In this document: piece after piece, positions 50,772-61,758 of the stretch
How the letters are laid out: every line of letters starts with the position of its first letter
Numbering within the stretch: position 1 is the stretch's first letter
DNA from: Chrysaora quinquecirrha
Taxonomy: Eukaryota > Cnidaria > Scyphozoa > Semaeostomeae > Pelagiidae
NCBI GenBank assembly: GCA_014526335.1
Contig: JACTAT010000059.1
Span: 3,309,312 to 3,373,311 of the forward strand
Length of the DNA: 64,000 nt
Reading direction: 5' to 3'
Made by a program: the position numbers and the translations under genes
Notes under the pieces: generated by a model
What the model saw: the letters and a program-made list of their open reading frames with translations, nothing else
Told to the model about the DNA's origin: nothing
Database searches by the model: none

Positions 50772-53317
50772 ATGGCTGGTATAGAACAAGAAAGCGCTGC
50801 GGTGAGTTGTGCATACGTATTAGTTGTAAATTTATTTTTGGTTTCCAGAACAACAACTTTAGCCTTAGGCCCATCTTCTTTGTACGAAGTCCAGTGCACG
50901 TGATGACATGACATGCGGTACCTATTGAAGTGAATTGAATGGCTGTCAAACCATCACACCTCTACATGTTTTATTAGCATATCAAACAGAATGAAAAAAT
51001 GCAAATATGAATTTACTTGAAGGTAGAAAGTAAAAGATTTACCTAGGCTAAGTGGAGAGTTTGCAATGAAATGCAATACATTTGTAAGGAAAGTCTTCAC
51101 CACACTTTTGTAAAATAATTATGAAAATCATGATACAGAAAATGAACACACCAAGTGATCATCATCATCATTACCATTATAATCATCTATCATCCTCACC
51201 ATTATCATCAGAGTAATCATTAGCATCATAATCATTCAGAGTAATAGCATTGAAGGTGCTGTGGCATCCTGGTGTAGTCCAGGCATCCAGCTGACTCGTG
51301 GTGTCAGAAGCTCAGTGTGGTGAGGGTTTGAGCCCAGCCATGCTAGCGTCACAGCCAGGGTTAAGGTCTTGATTAGTTAACATATTACGGAGATTCTAGC
51401 AACTGGCACTGTAGCACCATTTCACCTTCACCTTCCGTATTATCATTGTCAATATCATTATCATTACCATTTTCGTCTGTGTGCTGTTATCCATCATTAT
51501 CACCATAATCATCACCTTTGCAATCATTGTTAATATCCTTGTCCTTTTTGGATGTTATCATCATCACTGCCCTTACCTTATGATCATCATTTTCATTATC
51601 ATCCTTTATCACCATCCTGTTCTATGTTCACGGCTAGATATCTTTTCCTGTTAGAAGTTTTAATACCTAGCATAAATGATTTAATTGTGTTCTCTTTTAG
51701 CTTGTCCCTACCAGCAATGAAGAACAAGCAAACTCTTCAGTGAAGAAGCGTCGTAGTATGTTTGATATTGGCCCAGAAGGTATATCATTCATTCTTTTTT
51801 TCATTTTATCCATTTTGACTATGCCCATAAAAGATTTCTTATCTACTAAAATAAATATGTATGTCTTTATGTCAAAATTGAAAGGTAGACTATAACTAAT
51901 GCAGAAAACCTTCTCTCTTTTTTGTCTTTTCGAATGGAAGGTACATAAAAGTGACAGCAACATCAGAGGCTTTACAAGAAGAATTGATGTTTAACAACTC
52001 TGGACAAGCAGCATCTTATTTTCTCTATTGCTGTTTTTTCTGGAAATATTTAAACTTTCTGTTCAGCCATGATATTTATAACCTTTAAGACTAGACCTTG
52101 TGTTTCAAAGCCCCTTAAGTATGCCATTCATATAAATATACTTTGTAAGGCTGGTACAACTCTGAGGGATTAGTGCTGTCATCTTTTCCCTTGTGATCCT
52201 TTTAGAGAGTTGGGTTGCAGGCGTGTACCCATTCCTTGGGTTATGAATGGCAAACTTTTTATCACCGTGAATCTTGATCCTGACCCCTTTACAACCCTCA
52301 GTACAATGTGTCTGTAACATGTATCACTTGAGCACTGAAACTGAGCACTCTTATTATTCAGATGCTTGGTAAGTATTTTGAGAAGGGTACCACCTTGACA
52401 GACAAGACGGAGAAGGTTGTTTTGATTTCCTGCATGGTTCAATATGAACTAGAAGCCTAATAACTGCCCTTACAGATTTGCTTTCTCTAGAATTCACCCA
52501 GACTTTCCCTAGTTCTGTAATTTTTACTTGCATGTTAGGGCACATTGTTTTTCACAGTGATATGTTTTCTTTTTTCTTTGTGTCTCTAAGAAAGTCATCA
52601 CGTGATTTCAACCAATCACAAATCAGCAATGTGGCCATCAGTGAAATGCATTTTATAATTTTGGTAACCCTTCAGCCTGGTTATGCTTTTTCATGCTGTA
52701 AAACTGACTTTAGATATTTTATATAAATAGCTCCTTTTAGTGTAATTTTCTTTAATGCTAAAGTAGTTAAAATTCACTTAAAGTTGCTTGTCAGTCAACA
52801 TAAATTTTCAAACCAAGACCCTTTTAAAGAAATGACAAATACATGTGAATGTTGCAAAGAAAAGAGGGGAAGAATCCTAGAAATGCTAAGTAATACAAAT
52901 CTTAAGAAAAGAAGACTTAAATGCTTATTTTTTAAGATTAACAAGAATTGAAGGCTGATTTCTTCCTGCTTCCATCTTGATTTGCCATAACATTCAACTA
53001 ATTTCCTTATTTTGTTTCTTTAGGTCAAATAGCAAGAAAAGAAGATGACGATTTACCTGCTGCTGATGATCCAAATGGTCAGCTTGTGGCTGGGCCTGGT
53101 GCAGGAGGACTCCAACCACGCCCCTCTGAAGCCAAAAGAGCTCTGCCTAAGTTGAATCGACCACAGGAAGAAGCTCTTGCAAAAGCAAAACGTTATGCTA
53201 TGGAAATGTCTGTACAACATGTATGTTATTATTCTTTTATTTAGCTTCACTGTAATAGTTTGTTTTCACGCATAACACATGACACATAAAAGCAGAAGAG
53301 ATCAATGCTGACAATTT

Positions 53318-53352
<35 letters not shown>

Positions 53353-53365
53353 ATGATGATGATGT

Positions 53366-53412
<47 letters not shown>

Positions 53413-56400
53413 GATAACGAAGCTCTTTGTTATATATGTTTGATTAAAGCCGAATATTTCATTTGAAATTGTTTGGATGGTTTAAGGGTTTTACTTTAGA
53501 ATTTCAGATGTTCCAAGAGTAATGAGGGGTCAGAATATCCAATACACCTGAACACCCTTATTGGGCCTCAGTAAAGAAGATATTTAAACCAGGAGAAAGA
53601 GAACAAAATTATAATTTGGGAAATCAAATAAACGCTAGATGTGGATTTGGAATGAACAAATAAAGTGAAACTGATGTGGTATTTGCGGTCCATAATTACA
53701 GTTAAATATGCAACATTTCCTAACCTTAAAACTCTCGGAAGATTCTCTAACTTAACCTGATTTGATTTATGATCTTGTTCCTCTTGATCTTCTTTTTATT
53801 TCTAGGTTCTCAACAAGCAAAAGGTCGTTCAAGTAGAACAGATGACAACACTTCAAACAACTGCTCAGAGACAGAGAGCTTTGGCACTTATGTGCAGGTA
53901 AAAATATTTTTGCCAACAATATTTATACTGTTTGATCTTCTCTCGGAAAATTTTTAATCCTCGAGATTTGTGTTATTTTTATTATTGATCATTTATACTT
54001 TCATCTTGCCGTTGCAGTACTAAACTAGGTACTATCTAATCTTGATATCTTTGATTTCTAATTCTTGGTTGTTTTCTTAGGATATATGTTGGCAGTATAA
54101 ACTTCGAGCTGAAAGAGGATACCATACGATCTACTTTCATTCCGTTTGGTCCGATTAAAAAGATCGACATGTCTTGGGATCCTACAACAATGAAACACAA
54201 AGTAAATATTATTGGTTGAAGTTAGATACACGTTTTTTTTATAAGGAACACCTTCATAAGGAACTCAAGGCTGAAAATTCCCAAAAAATTAAGGAACTTT
54301 AAGGAACTATCGAGACTCGGATGAAAAACTAAGAATAATTTTTTTCAAGAACAAGACGATTTGTACGGAAAAATTACGGAATAACAATATATTTTCCATC
54401 GTTCTGCCAAAAAAGACTCCATTTATATTTGAAGTTAGAAAATGGTGCAAGTTTATATGAATTCGCTCTAAAATTTAGTATTCAAATATATCTAACGACA
54501 AGGAACAATATAAGGAACTTCAGCCTCATTTTGTTGAAAAATTAAGGAACTCCAGCCTCAACTCAGACCAAAGGTTCCTTATTAAAAAAACGTATACTCT
54601 ACTATCGAGCTTTTTCATACTGTGAAAGCTTCTTTAGGTCCCATCTATCTTTTTATGTCCTCTTAATGAAGCCCAACTTTCTCTAATAAGTCCGCCTGAA
54701 ATGTCAACCACTGACATGAATTAATTTGATTTCTCAGACTTGTGTCTTAAATACTTCCTGAACCAAGAATCGTTTCGAATACTTTAAGGTCCTGGCCAAA
54801 CGATTTGAAATTGTAAGTCAAACATTTGAGATTTCCTGTACAAGCATTTTCTGACCGTTTGATCACGTCACAAAACACTACATGACAAGCATAACACAAA
54901 TCATGCAAATTCGTTGTGTGATGTTTTTGAAGAAGCTTTATAAAAGTTTTTGCTTGCGTTGTTTAAGCATTGTTTTGCGACATGGCCAAGTGGTCAAACA
55001 TTCTATTTGACAACCGAATTTCAAATGTTTGACAATCAATGTTGATTTTAGCTGATGTGTGACAAATTCTCTACTCAGTTACCTTTTGCTATTGTAGCCT
55101 ATTTCTTATAGCAAATTTGATATGAAATGGTTTTTTTTTGCTGTATCTGATTTTACTTCTCAAACTGAGAAGTTGTCGTCACTTCAGTCGATTGACTGTT
55201 CAACTGTTCGGCTGCCGTGCCTGTTAAACACCTGAAGGTGAAAGTGAAGGCAAAATGGCATGTTTAGAGCCAGTCGCTAGGGTCTTAGTTATAGAGAAAC
55301 TAATCGAGACCTCGACCCTGGCTGTGATGTTACTGTGGCTGGAGCTTGAACCACGACTTCCCTGAGCTTCTGACGTCACAAGCTGGATAAGACCACGACG
55401 CGACAGCACCTTCAACGTTCGTACCATTACCGTTCGTTGTTCCATTGAATCGCCATAAAAATTTTGCCAGACCATAGTTTGACTGATTAATTAACTTTCA
55501 GATAGCTTTATAAAGCGATCTGGCATTAAAACTCATAGCAAGCGCTCGTAGAAATGAGGCTTCAAGTGTTGATGAACAAGGAACCATACTTAATTTAAAG
55601 ATCACCTCGCATCTTCCACAAAGGTTTCAGATAAAACCGTCAAATTGTGTTTCACCTTCGAAACATTTATTGGCTCAGGATTATTATAAAGTAGATAGCT
55701 AATAGTATCAATATGCTGATGCGCAGCTTTCATGTTTCAGGGTTTCGCTTTTGTGGAATATGAACTTGCCGAAGCAGCACAGTTAGCATTGGAACAGATG
55801 AATGGAGCTTTGATTGGTGGAAGAAACGCTAAGGTTTGTTTCAAGATAACCCCTGTTGTTTTTTATGTTAATTTCAAGAAACTTTTCGATGCCTCGAAAG
55901 CTTGATGGGCCTTTAATAAAGAGTAATAATTCGATGTAGAAATCTATGAGTCGTCAGCATTTTGAAATTTTAGTTGAGCAAATTGGGGTACTTGCAATGA
56001 GTAGTAGACGTCTTTACTTGCAAAGACTTCATTTTAGGGTGACTATTACTTCACTACTTCTTTTGCGGGGAGCATATTCGGAGAAGTACTTGCAATGTTT
56101 TCTCACTCAATTTCGTTTCGTCTAAGACTTGAGTCAGGACAGAGACTCCTGCTTTAGTCGCTAAAATTTTAGATAGTCTTCTTATCTTCTGTGTGTATGC
56201 TTTGATTTGATCAGAGGCACTATACCTAGAAGTGCAATTTTGATTGGCATCTGTTAGTCTGCAACGCCAGTTTCACCAAGAATCGTAGGATGAGTCCCAA
56301 AAAATGCCAAGTCCAAAAACGGCAGAATTTGGAATGCTATCAAGTCACATAGATTATGAATTGCTTTCAAGACCTTATGTGGCGTGTAGCGTATGCTATT

Positions 56401-59400
56401 TGCTTATACAAGTTTATTAATGTAGACAAATATGTTGCAGGTTGGTAGGCCGAGCAATGTGCCACAAGCAGCACCATGGATTGAACAGATCCTGGATGAA
56501 GCGCGTCAGTATGCTAGAATATATGTCTCATCCATACATCCAGATCTCACTGAAAATGACATTAAAAGGTATTTTCAATTTTCTCTTTACTTCTAATTAC
56601 CATTTCGTGGACTTAATCAGAATTCAGTTAATTTGCTCTTCAAAGATATTTATAAAATCTGTATTTTCTGGTTTTGCTAAAGAGGCTGCTTCCGGTTGCT
56701 ACATTGTACAATATTTAACGTCGATTTTACCACGCTTAGGGGGTGTGGCGTCGTACTTTTATTCTGGTAGCCTGTGGGTAAAGTGCTCAGTAAGGTCGGG
56801 GTTCGAGCCCCAGCCACAGTAGCGTCACAACCAGGGTTGAGGCCTCGTTTGTTCATCTTCTTCTGAGATCCTAGCGACTGGCACTTAAAACACAATTTCA
56901 CCTCTTTTTCATCAAGCAACCGTCGAATAAGCAACTAGGGCTGGGATCACATAAATATTAAGCAACTTAAGAACTCAAGTGAGGAAACTGTAGTCAACTA
57001 TACAGGAAAGAATATTTTGCTTTTGTTAAATTTTTCCTGGTTCGAATCATTCTGTTTATACATCGTTGTGAATGTTGTCAATTTGCGATAAATTTCTGAA
57101 AGACAAGCGCCAGAATTTTAGTTTTATAACAAAACTTGCAAATGTCGTTTTGCGTACTAAGATTTTAGCAACTCGTACTGTAGCTGCCCTTGGGGGTTAC
57201 AATCTCGGATATGTTAAGCTACTTTGAGGCCTGGCCCTGAAGCAATTTGCTTACTTGGTCATTTTCTTACTTGCTTAGGCCGGGCGCCAACCCAAACCGC
57301 CTCAACAAATTTTGATCACTCGTGTCGAGGTGTCTCTATCAAGCATCAGGGTTCTTAGGTCTTCTCTTTTTTCTTTTTAGCGTATTTGAAGCATTTGGTA
57401 AAGTTAAATCTTGCAGTTTGTCTCCGGATAGTGTCACTGGAAAACATAAAGGATATGGTTTTATCGAATACGAAACACAGCAATCTGCTAATGATGCAAT
57501 CGCCTCGATGAATCTGTTTGACCTTGGTGGACAATACTTGAGAGTGGGCCGTGTAAGTATTGCTGAGCAATTACGAAGCTAAGGTACAGTGACAGACAAC
57601 ACAACTCTTCCAAATTCATTGCTCTTTCAGTGAAGATTTAGTCCACTCTGTTTTTCTCCTCTCTCGCAACACGGTTTGATTCGATCTTTTGTTTTGGGCG
57701 TGATCATGAACCAACAAACCCCAATGCTACCTTCTACTGAACAATTCAACTTAATTTTATTAGTAAAAACACAATTACTAAGGTACAATATAATGCAAAA
57801 TAATGTTTTTTACGCGACCCAAGAAAAGCAGGGCTTATCAAACTTGGGCTACCTATTAAATTCAAGCTATAAAAAAAGTTACAAAGCAAGTCTAAGTTTA
57901 CGTAGAAAATACCAGAAAATACCATATTAATTTTTGTCGCATTCCTATCCAATAGGCCATCACACCACCTGCTAATGCAGCTACCACTGGACCATTACCT
58001 GCTGCTGCAGCGCTGGCTGCTGCTGCAGTATCAGCAAAGATTCAAGCACAAGATGCTGTAGCACTTGGAGGTATTGTCTTGCATTTTGATCAATTGCTTT
58101 TTTGTTTTCGTGAGTTTTTCACAGTCAATATTATTTCGCCAAGACGAACGGTGAATGTCTTCGGTAACTTTATCTTTATTGCAAGAAACAGCGGAAACAT
58201 TTGGACATACTTAAACGCTTTTTTCATCTGACACTCATCAGAGTATAAACGTCAGAATTGATACACATTTGATAAAGGTGGAATTAATACCCAGACGCGG
58301 ATCGAAATGCACCAACCAGAACGTGAAGCTAAATTGGCATTGTGCTTTAAACACCAATCAGCTTGCTGGATACAGCGGAAGACTTGAACTTATCTTTATC
58401 TTTAGATGGTAACTTTATTGCGAACACCGCATACTTAAAAAAGGCCTTATTTTAGGTGTCGGAAAAACCAAGAAGTTCAGCGTAATCTACACGACCAATT
58501 TTTCATTGGCGAGTTTTCTTTAGTCTTCTAATGTAAATTAGGTGAATGTGAGAAATCAGGAAAAATACAATTGAACTTTTGTCGGTCTACACGAGCAAAT
58601 AAAACTTCTCAGATCTAAATTTGGCAAAGGAACGTCCCTCAATATGTAAGAGCAAATATATTTCAAAGGAAATTGTTAAAGAAGAATTGCTCATGCAAGC
58701 TACGATTTATCATTTGGTTAATGTTTGTTGGATATCCTTGGCTAATTAAGCACCTCCAATCTTGGTCCTGCATCATATTGGGGAAGCCTCGGGGGAATTA
58801 ATGAGCTACGCATACGTGACCAACATGTTTTTACTTTAGTTGACGGACCTAATCCAACCCTGCTTAGCTGGAAATATCGGCCGTTCACCAGCTAGCTTGT
58901 ATGACTGTGTGTAGCATTCTAAAAAGGGTTTTTAAAATTGCTTACAAAAACTTCTGCCAGTTTTAAAGTTAAATTCGTTATGCAGTAATACTGCTTTCAC
59001 ACTAGTACGAACAAACCAGCTTTATGCGAATCTCGTAAATTTCCACCAATCAAATCTATTCATTTTGATGGATTGACCAATCAAAAGGCAGCATTTTTAC
59101 GACATAAAGCGTTCGTTCCTCTTATATTGACGGTGTGCTCTGACTCTGCTCTTAAAACCATTCATTTTCCTGCAGTTCCACTTTCTCCAATGTCCGCAGC
59201 AGTAATTACATCAGTCGGTGGCGTTCCAGTTGCTATCCCAGCATCGAGTCTGGCAGCAGTTGGCTCTTCCCTAGCTGCAGCTACAACAGCTCAAGCACTT
59301 CTTACTACAGGTATGTACCTTTCAATTGTTACTATGCAACTTGCTCTCGGTCATCTGAGGCAATAGGTAAAGGGCTTAATATATTGTTGTAAATAGTACA

Positions 59401-61758
59401 TAGAATGCTGTTTCTAAGTTCCATCTAACATTGACGTTGGCAGTGCCACTTTAAAATTCGAAATATGATCTACGAACATTGCATTTATTTGGCATGAAAA
59501 CAGACGTAGTATTAAAATCTAAGAAAGCATGCAAAGAGATTCAGAAATTTTCAGAAATTCGGTATTTTTTCATTCTATTTTAAAGCTGTGATTGATGTTC
59601 GGGAGTTTCAGATTCTCGATTAAAAGTATTCAGAATCGACCCAAGGTTTCAAAGATAGGGAAAAGCATCCTGAACTGTGAAGAGCCTGCTCGTTAAAAAT
59701 CTGAATCTGGTTGTTAAAAAACATGTTCTGACGCTTGGCCATGTCACAAAACATTGCTTGTCCAAATCATTTTGCTTGTGAGAAGCTGAAAATGTTTTGA
59801 AAATTTCAAAAGCATTGTTAGGCAGTTCTGCTTGTCAAGCAATGTTTGCAACATACCCAAACGGTCAAACGTTGCCTGTTAAGCAAATCTCAAATGTTTG
59901 ACAAACAATGTTTGTTTTTTTTTGGACAAGGCCTAAGATTGATCTTTTTGCAGGTATTACAGCTCCACAGACAAATCCAACCGTCGCTGTTCAGCCTCAA
60001 GTGTCAGCTACTGCTACCACCAGCACGCAGCAACCCTCGAAGAGCAACGATATGGTCACTTCAGTGATGACTCAGTCAATGAAGCATGCCGATGTCAAAT
60101 CGAAAATCGAAAGCTTGGGTGATGATCTGAGCGCAAAAGCGAGTGAACAGAATTTGAGTCGTGAAGAAAACATGTCAATATCTGGAAAACAGGCGAGATA
60201 TATCATGATGCAAAAGCTGGCACGTCAAAGCAAGGTAACTATTATGCGGTTATTGAACGATTGCGATGTCAATGCTGGAAAATATTCGGACCGAAGCAGG
60301 ACGTACGGACCGAACGTAGTGATATTTTTGTTACAATTATGTCGTACTTCATAATCTTATTTCACCGCAATTGATTTTATTCTCTTTATTCTCTTGGGAA
60401 ACCCATTAAGACTAAAAGCCTTGTCAGTGGCATCATAAACGCGACATCAGATTGAGATATAATATCCTTATGAACAGAAATTCGTCACTGTTACTTTTTG
60501 AATTAACTAAACTCGATTAAAACCACGACAACAAGTAGCAAACTTTTTGAGATGCCTTTGGTCTCAATTGAGGCTTGAGTTCCCCAATTTGGTGCCGAAA
60601 TATGGCTCAAAGTCCCTAAAGCCGCGTGCGACATTTTGCTTGAAATGGCGACAGAATATGTCCAAAAATTGTCGCTGCGATCGGAAAAACTACCAGTTGC
60701 ACTTGTAGCCAGGGATAGATTCTCGAACAAAATGCTTTGTGACCTAAGAAAATACGTTTGCAGAACATTGCTTTAACTGAACTTTTCGCGACATGAATTG
60801 ATGGAGAGCCCGTTGCTCATATTAAATCGTATCTATTTATTTCAGTCCTCCGTGCTTGTTTTACGAAATATGGTCGATGCTGACGAAGTGGATGAAGAAC
60901 TCCAAACTGAAGTCACAGAAGAATGTAGCAAATTCGGAAAAGTCAATCGAGTTATAATATATCAAGAAAAACAAGGGGAAGAAGAAGATGCTGATGTTAT
61001 TGTTAAGGTTTTCGTAGAATTCGACCAACCCGAGGGTAAGATTTAGTTTATTTCAAAAGTGCAGTCTATTAGTTTTTTAATTCTTTTCTTGAATGCACAG
61101 CAAATGGTGTCAGATTTACAGCGAATTGTTTCATATTGAAGAATTATTTTGGTGTTAATTCCTGGGTTTACTGGTTTGCTCTCAGTGATGCGCCTTATGA
61201 TGCATTGCAAACATTTTATATTTGTGGCTCAGTTGATCACTAGAAACTATAGTCCTTTTTCAACTTAATTTGGCATGTTAGAGAGCCGTTAGGAACCAAA
61301 AATCTCTTTGGTAGTAGCCGTAATTACTTCTGTGTCAATATAATGCGTAAAACATTAACCACTCGTGAGCCATGAACACTTACAATTCTCATGTACAGAA
61401 AACCAGGGAGATTAAATACTTAAGTTCCCTGCTGAAAACAACTGAAGGTGTAAAACAGCACGTGGAGCTTTAAAACGAGCGTGGAACATATCAGTGAAAG
61501 TCGATCTATTCGCGCAATGCTTGCTACCGAATCACCAAAGGACTCATCGGAATCAGGGATAACTTTGATCCAGCGATACTCCAGTGCATATCAATATACT
61601 TTCTCAGATGTCTGTGTGATACTAACTTATTTCGAATTTTCTTTGTAGAAGCTGAAAAAGCTCAGTCAGTATTCAACGGACGTTGGTTTGGTGGACATTG
61701 CATAATTGGAGAGATTTATGACGACAATAAATTTAACGCTGGGGATCTGACTGGTTGA
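50772..61758 (+). CDS. PUF60: PUF60 poly(U)-binding splicing factor, 13 exons, complete
   Basis: Coding exons: 50772-50801, 51701-51779, 53024-53220, 53806-53897, 54081-54201, 55741-55833, 56441-56568, 57381-57552, 57956-58070, 59176-59310, 59954-60234, 60846-61035, 61649-61758 (1743 bases, 580 residues; vertebrate PUF60 is about 560). All introns are GT-AG with matching phases. RRM1 has IYVGSI (134-139) and KGFAFVEY (173-180); RRM2 has IYVSSI (231-236) and KGYGFIEY (270-277). An Ala/Thr-rich linker follows, with [18 protein letters not shown] before the C-terminal U2AF-homology motif (482 onward), whose ligand loop is RWF (556-558). In the family, the RRMs bind pyrimidine tracts at 3' splice sites and the UHM binds tryptophan ligand motifs such as those of SF3B1, in the nucleus. 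Introns carry SINEs, MITEs and a microsatellite, but no exon is broken. The N-terminal 100 residues differ from vertebrates and are the least certain part. Confidence 0.95.
51252..51435 (+). repeat. SINE family A, near full-length, PUF60 intron 1
   Basis: Begins GAAGGTGCTGTGGCATCCTG, has GGTTTGAGCCCAGCCATGC (B-box-like), the core TAGCGTCACAGCCAGGGTTA, and ends TTTCACCTTCACCTTC. The start and tail agree with the inverted copy at 55233-55414, which defines the element at about 180 bp. Confidence 0.75.
51436..51620. repeat. Degenerate ATC trinucleotide tract
   Basis: Interrupted ATCATT/ATCACC units directly after the SINE tail; a similar tract (51158-51240) lies directly before the SINE. The SINE seems to have split one tract. 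Confidence 0.6.
53321..53412. repeat. (ATG)n microsatellite, PUF60 intron 3
   Basis: About 30 nearly perfect GAT units within the 585-base intron 53221-53805. Confidence 0.95.
54227..54596. mobile_element. TACAC/GTGTA inverted-repeat element (word AAGGAACT), PUF60 intron 5
   Basis: 370 bp beginning 25 bases after the donor of exon 5. Starts TACACG, T-run, ATAAGGAACACC; ends GGTTCCTTATT, an A-run and CGTATA. AAGGAAC occurs about seven times with the companion AGGCTGA or CAGCCTCA. The right terminus has one change from GTGTA. Confidence 0.8.
54787..55046. mobile_element. Inverted-repeat family B, PUF60 intron 5
   Basis: Left CTGGCCAAACGATTTGAA, AGTCAAACATTTGAGATTT, GATCACGTCACAAAACAC; right GTTTTGCGACATGGCCAAGT, TCAAATGTTTGACAATCAAT. 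Diverged relative of 36255-36530 with decayed outermost bases. Confidence 0.65.
55233..55414 (-). repeat. SINE family A, near full-length, inverted, PUF60 intron 5
   Basis: On the minus strand: GAAGGTGCTGTCGCGTCGTG, GTGACGTCAGAAGCTCAG, GTGGTTCAAGCTCCAGCCAC, ATCACAGCCAGGGTCGAGGT, CCCTAGCGACTGGC and a TTCACTTTCACCTTCA tail. Confidence 0.75.
56741..56904 (+). repeat. SINE family A, PUF60 intron 7
   Basis: Carries the best B box of the family (GGGGTTCGAGCCCCAGCC), the core TAGCGTCACAACCAGGGTTG and GATCCTAGCGACTGGCACTT, with a worn ACAATTTCACCTC tail. Confidence 0.75.
56912..57275. mobile_element. Decayed TACAC/GTGTA element (word GCAACT), PUF60 intron 7
   Basis: Left part ATCAAGCAACCGTCGAATAA, GCAACTAGGGCTGG; right part AAGCTACTTTGAGGCCTGGC, CTTACTTGCTTAG. 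Both extreme ends are lost, but the word and companion (GGGCTGG, GGCCTGG) identify the GTTGCTTA subfamily. It abuts the SINE at 56904. Confidence 0.5.
58161..58370 (+). repeat. Dispersed repeat C, long copy, PUF60 intron 9
   Basis: Reads GGTAACTTTATCTTTATTGC, GCGGAAACATTTGGACATAC, TCATCTGACACTCATCAGAG, AAACGTCAGAA, CCAGACGCGGATCGAAATGC, ACCAACCAG and TTAAACACCAATCAGCTTGC, collinear with 39506-39710. Confidence 0.7.
59715..59935. mobile_element. Inverted-repeat family B, PUF60 intron 10
   Basis: CTTGGCCATGTCACAAAACA at the left and TCTCAAATGTTTGACAAACA, ATGTTTG at the right. The right terminus ends about 20 bases before the acceptor of exon 11, so the T-run next to it probably serves as part of the polypyrimidine tract. 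Confidence 0.65.
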
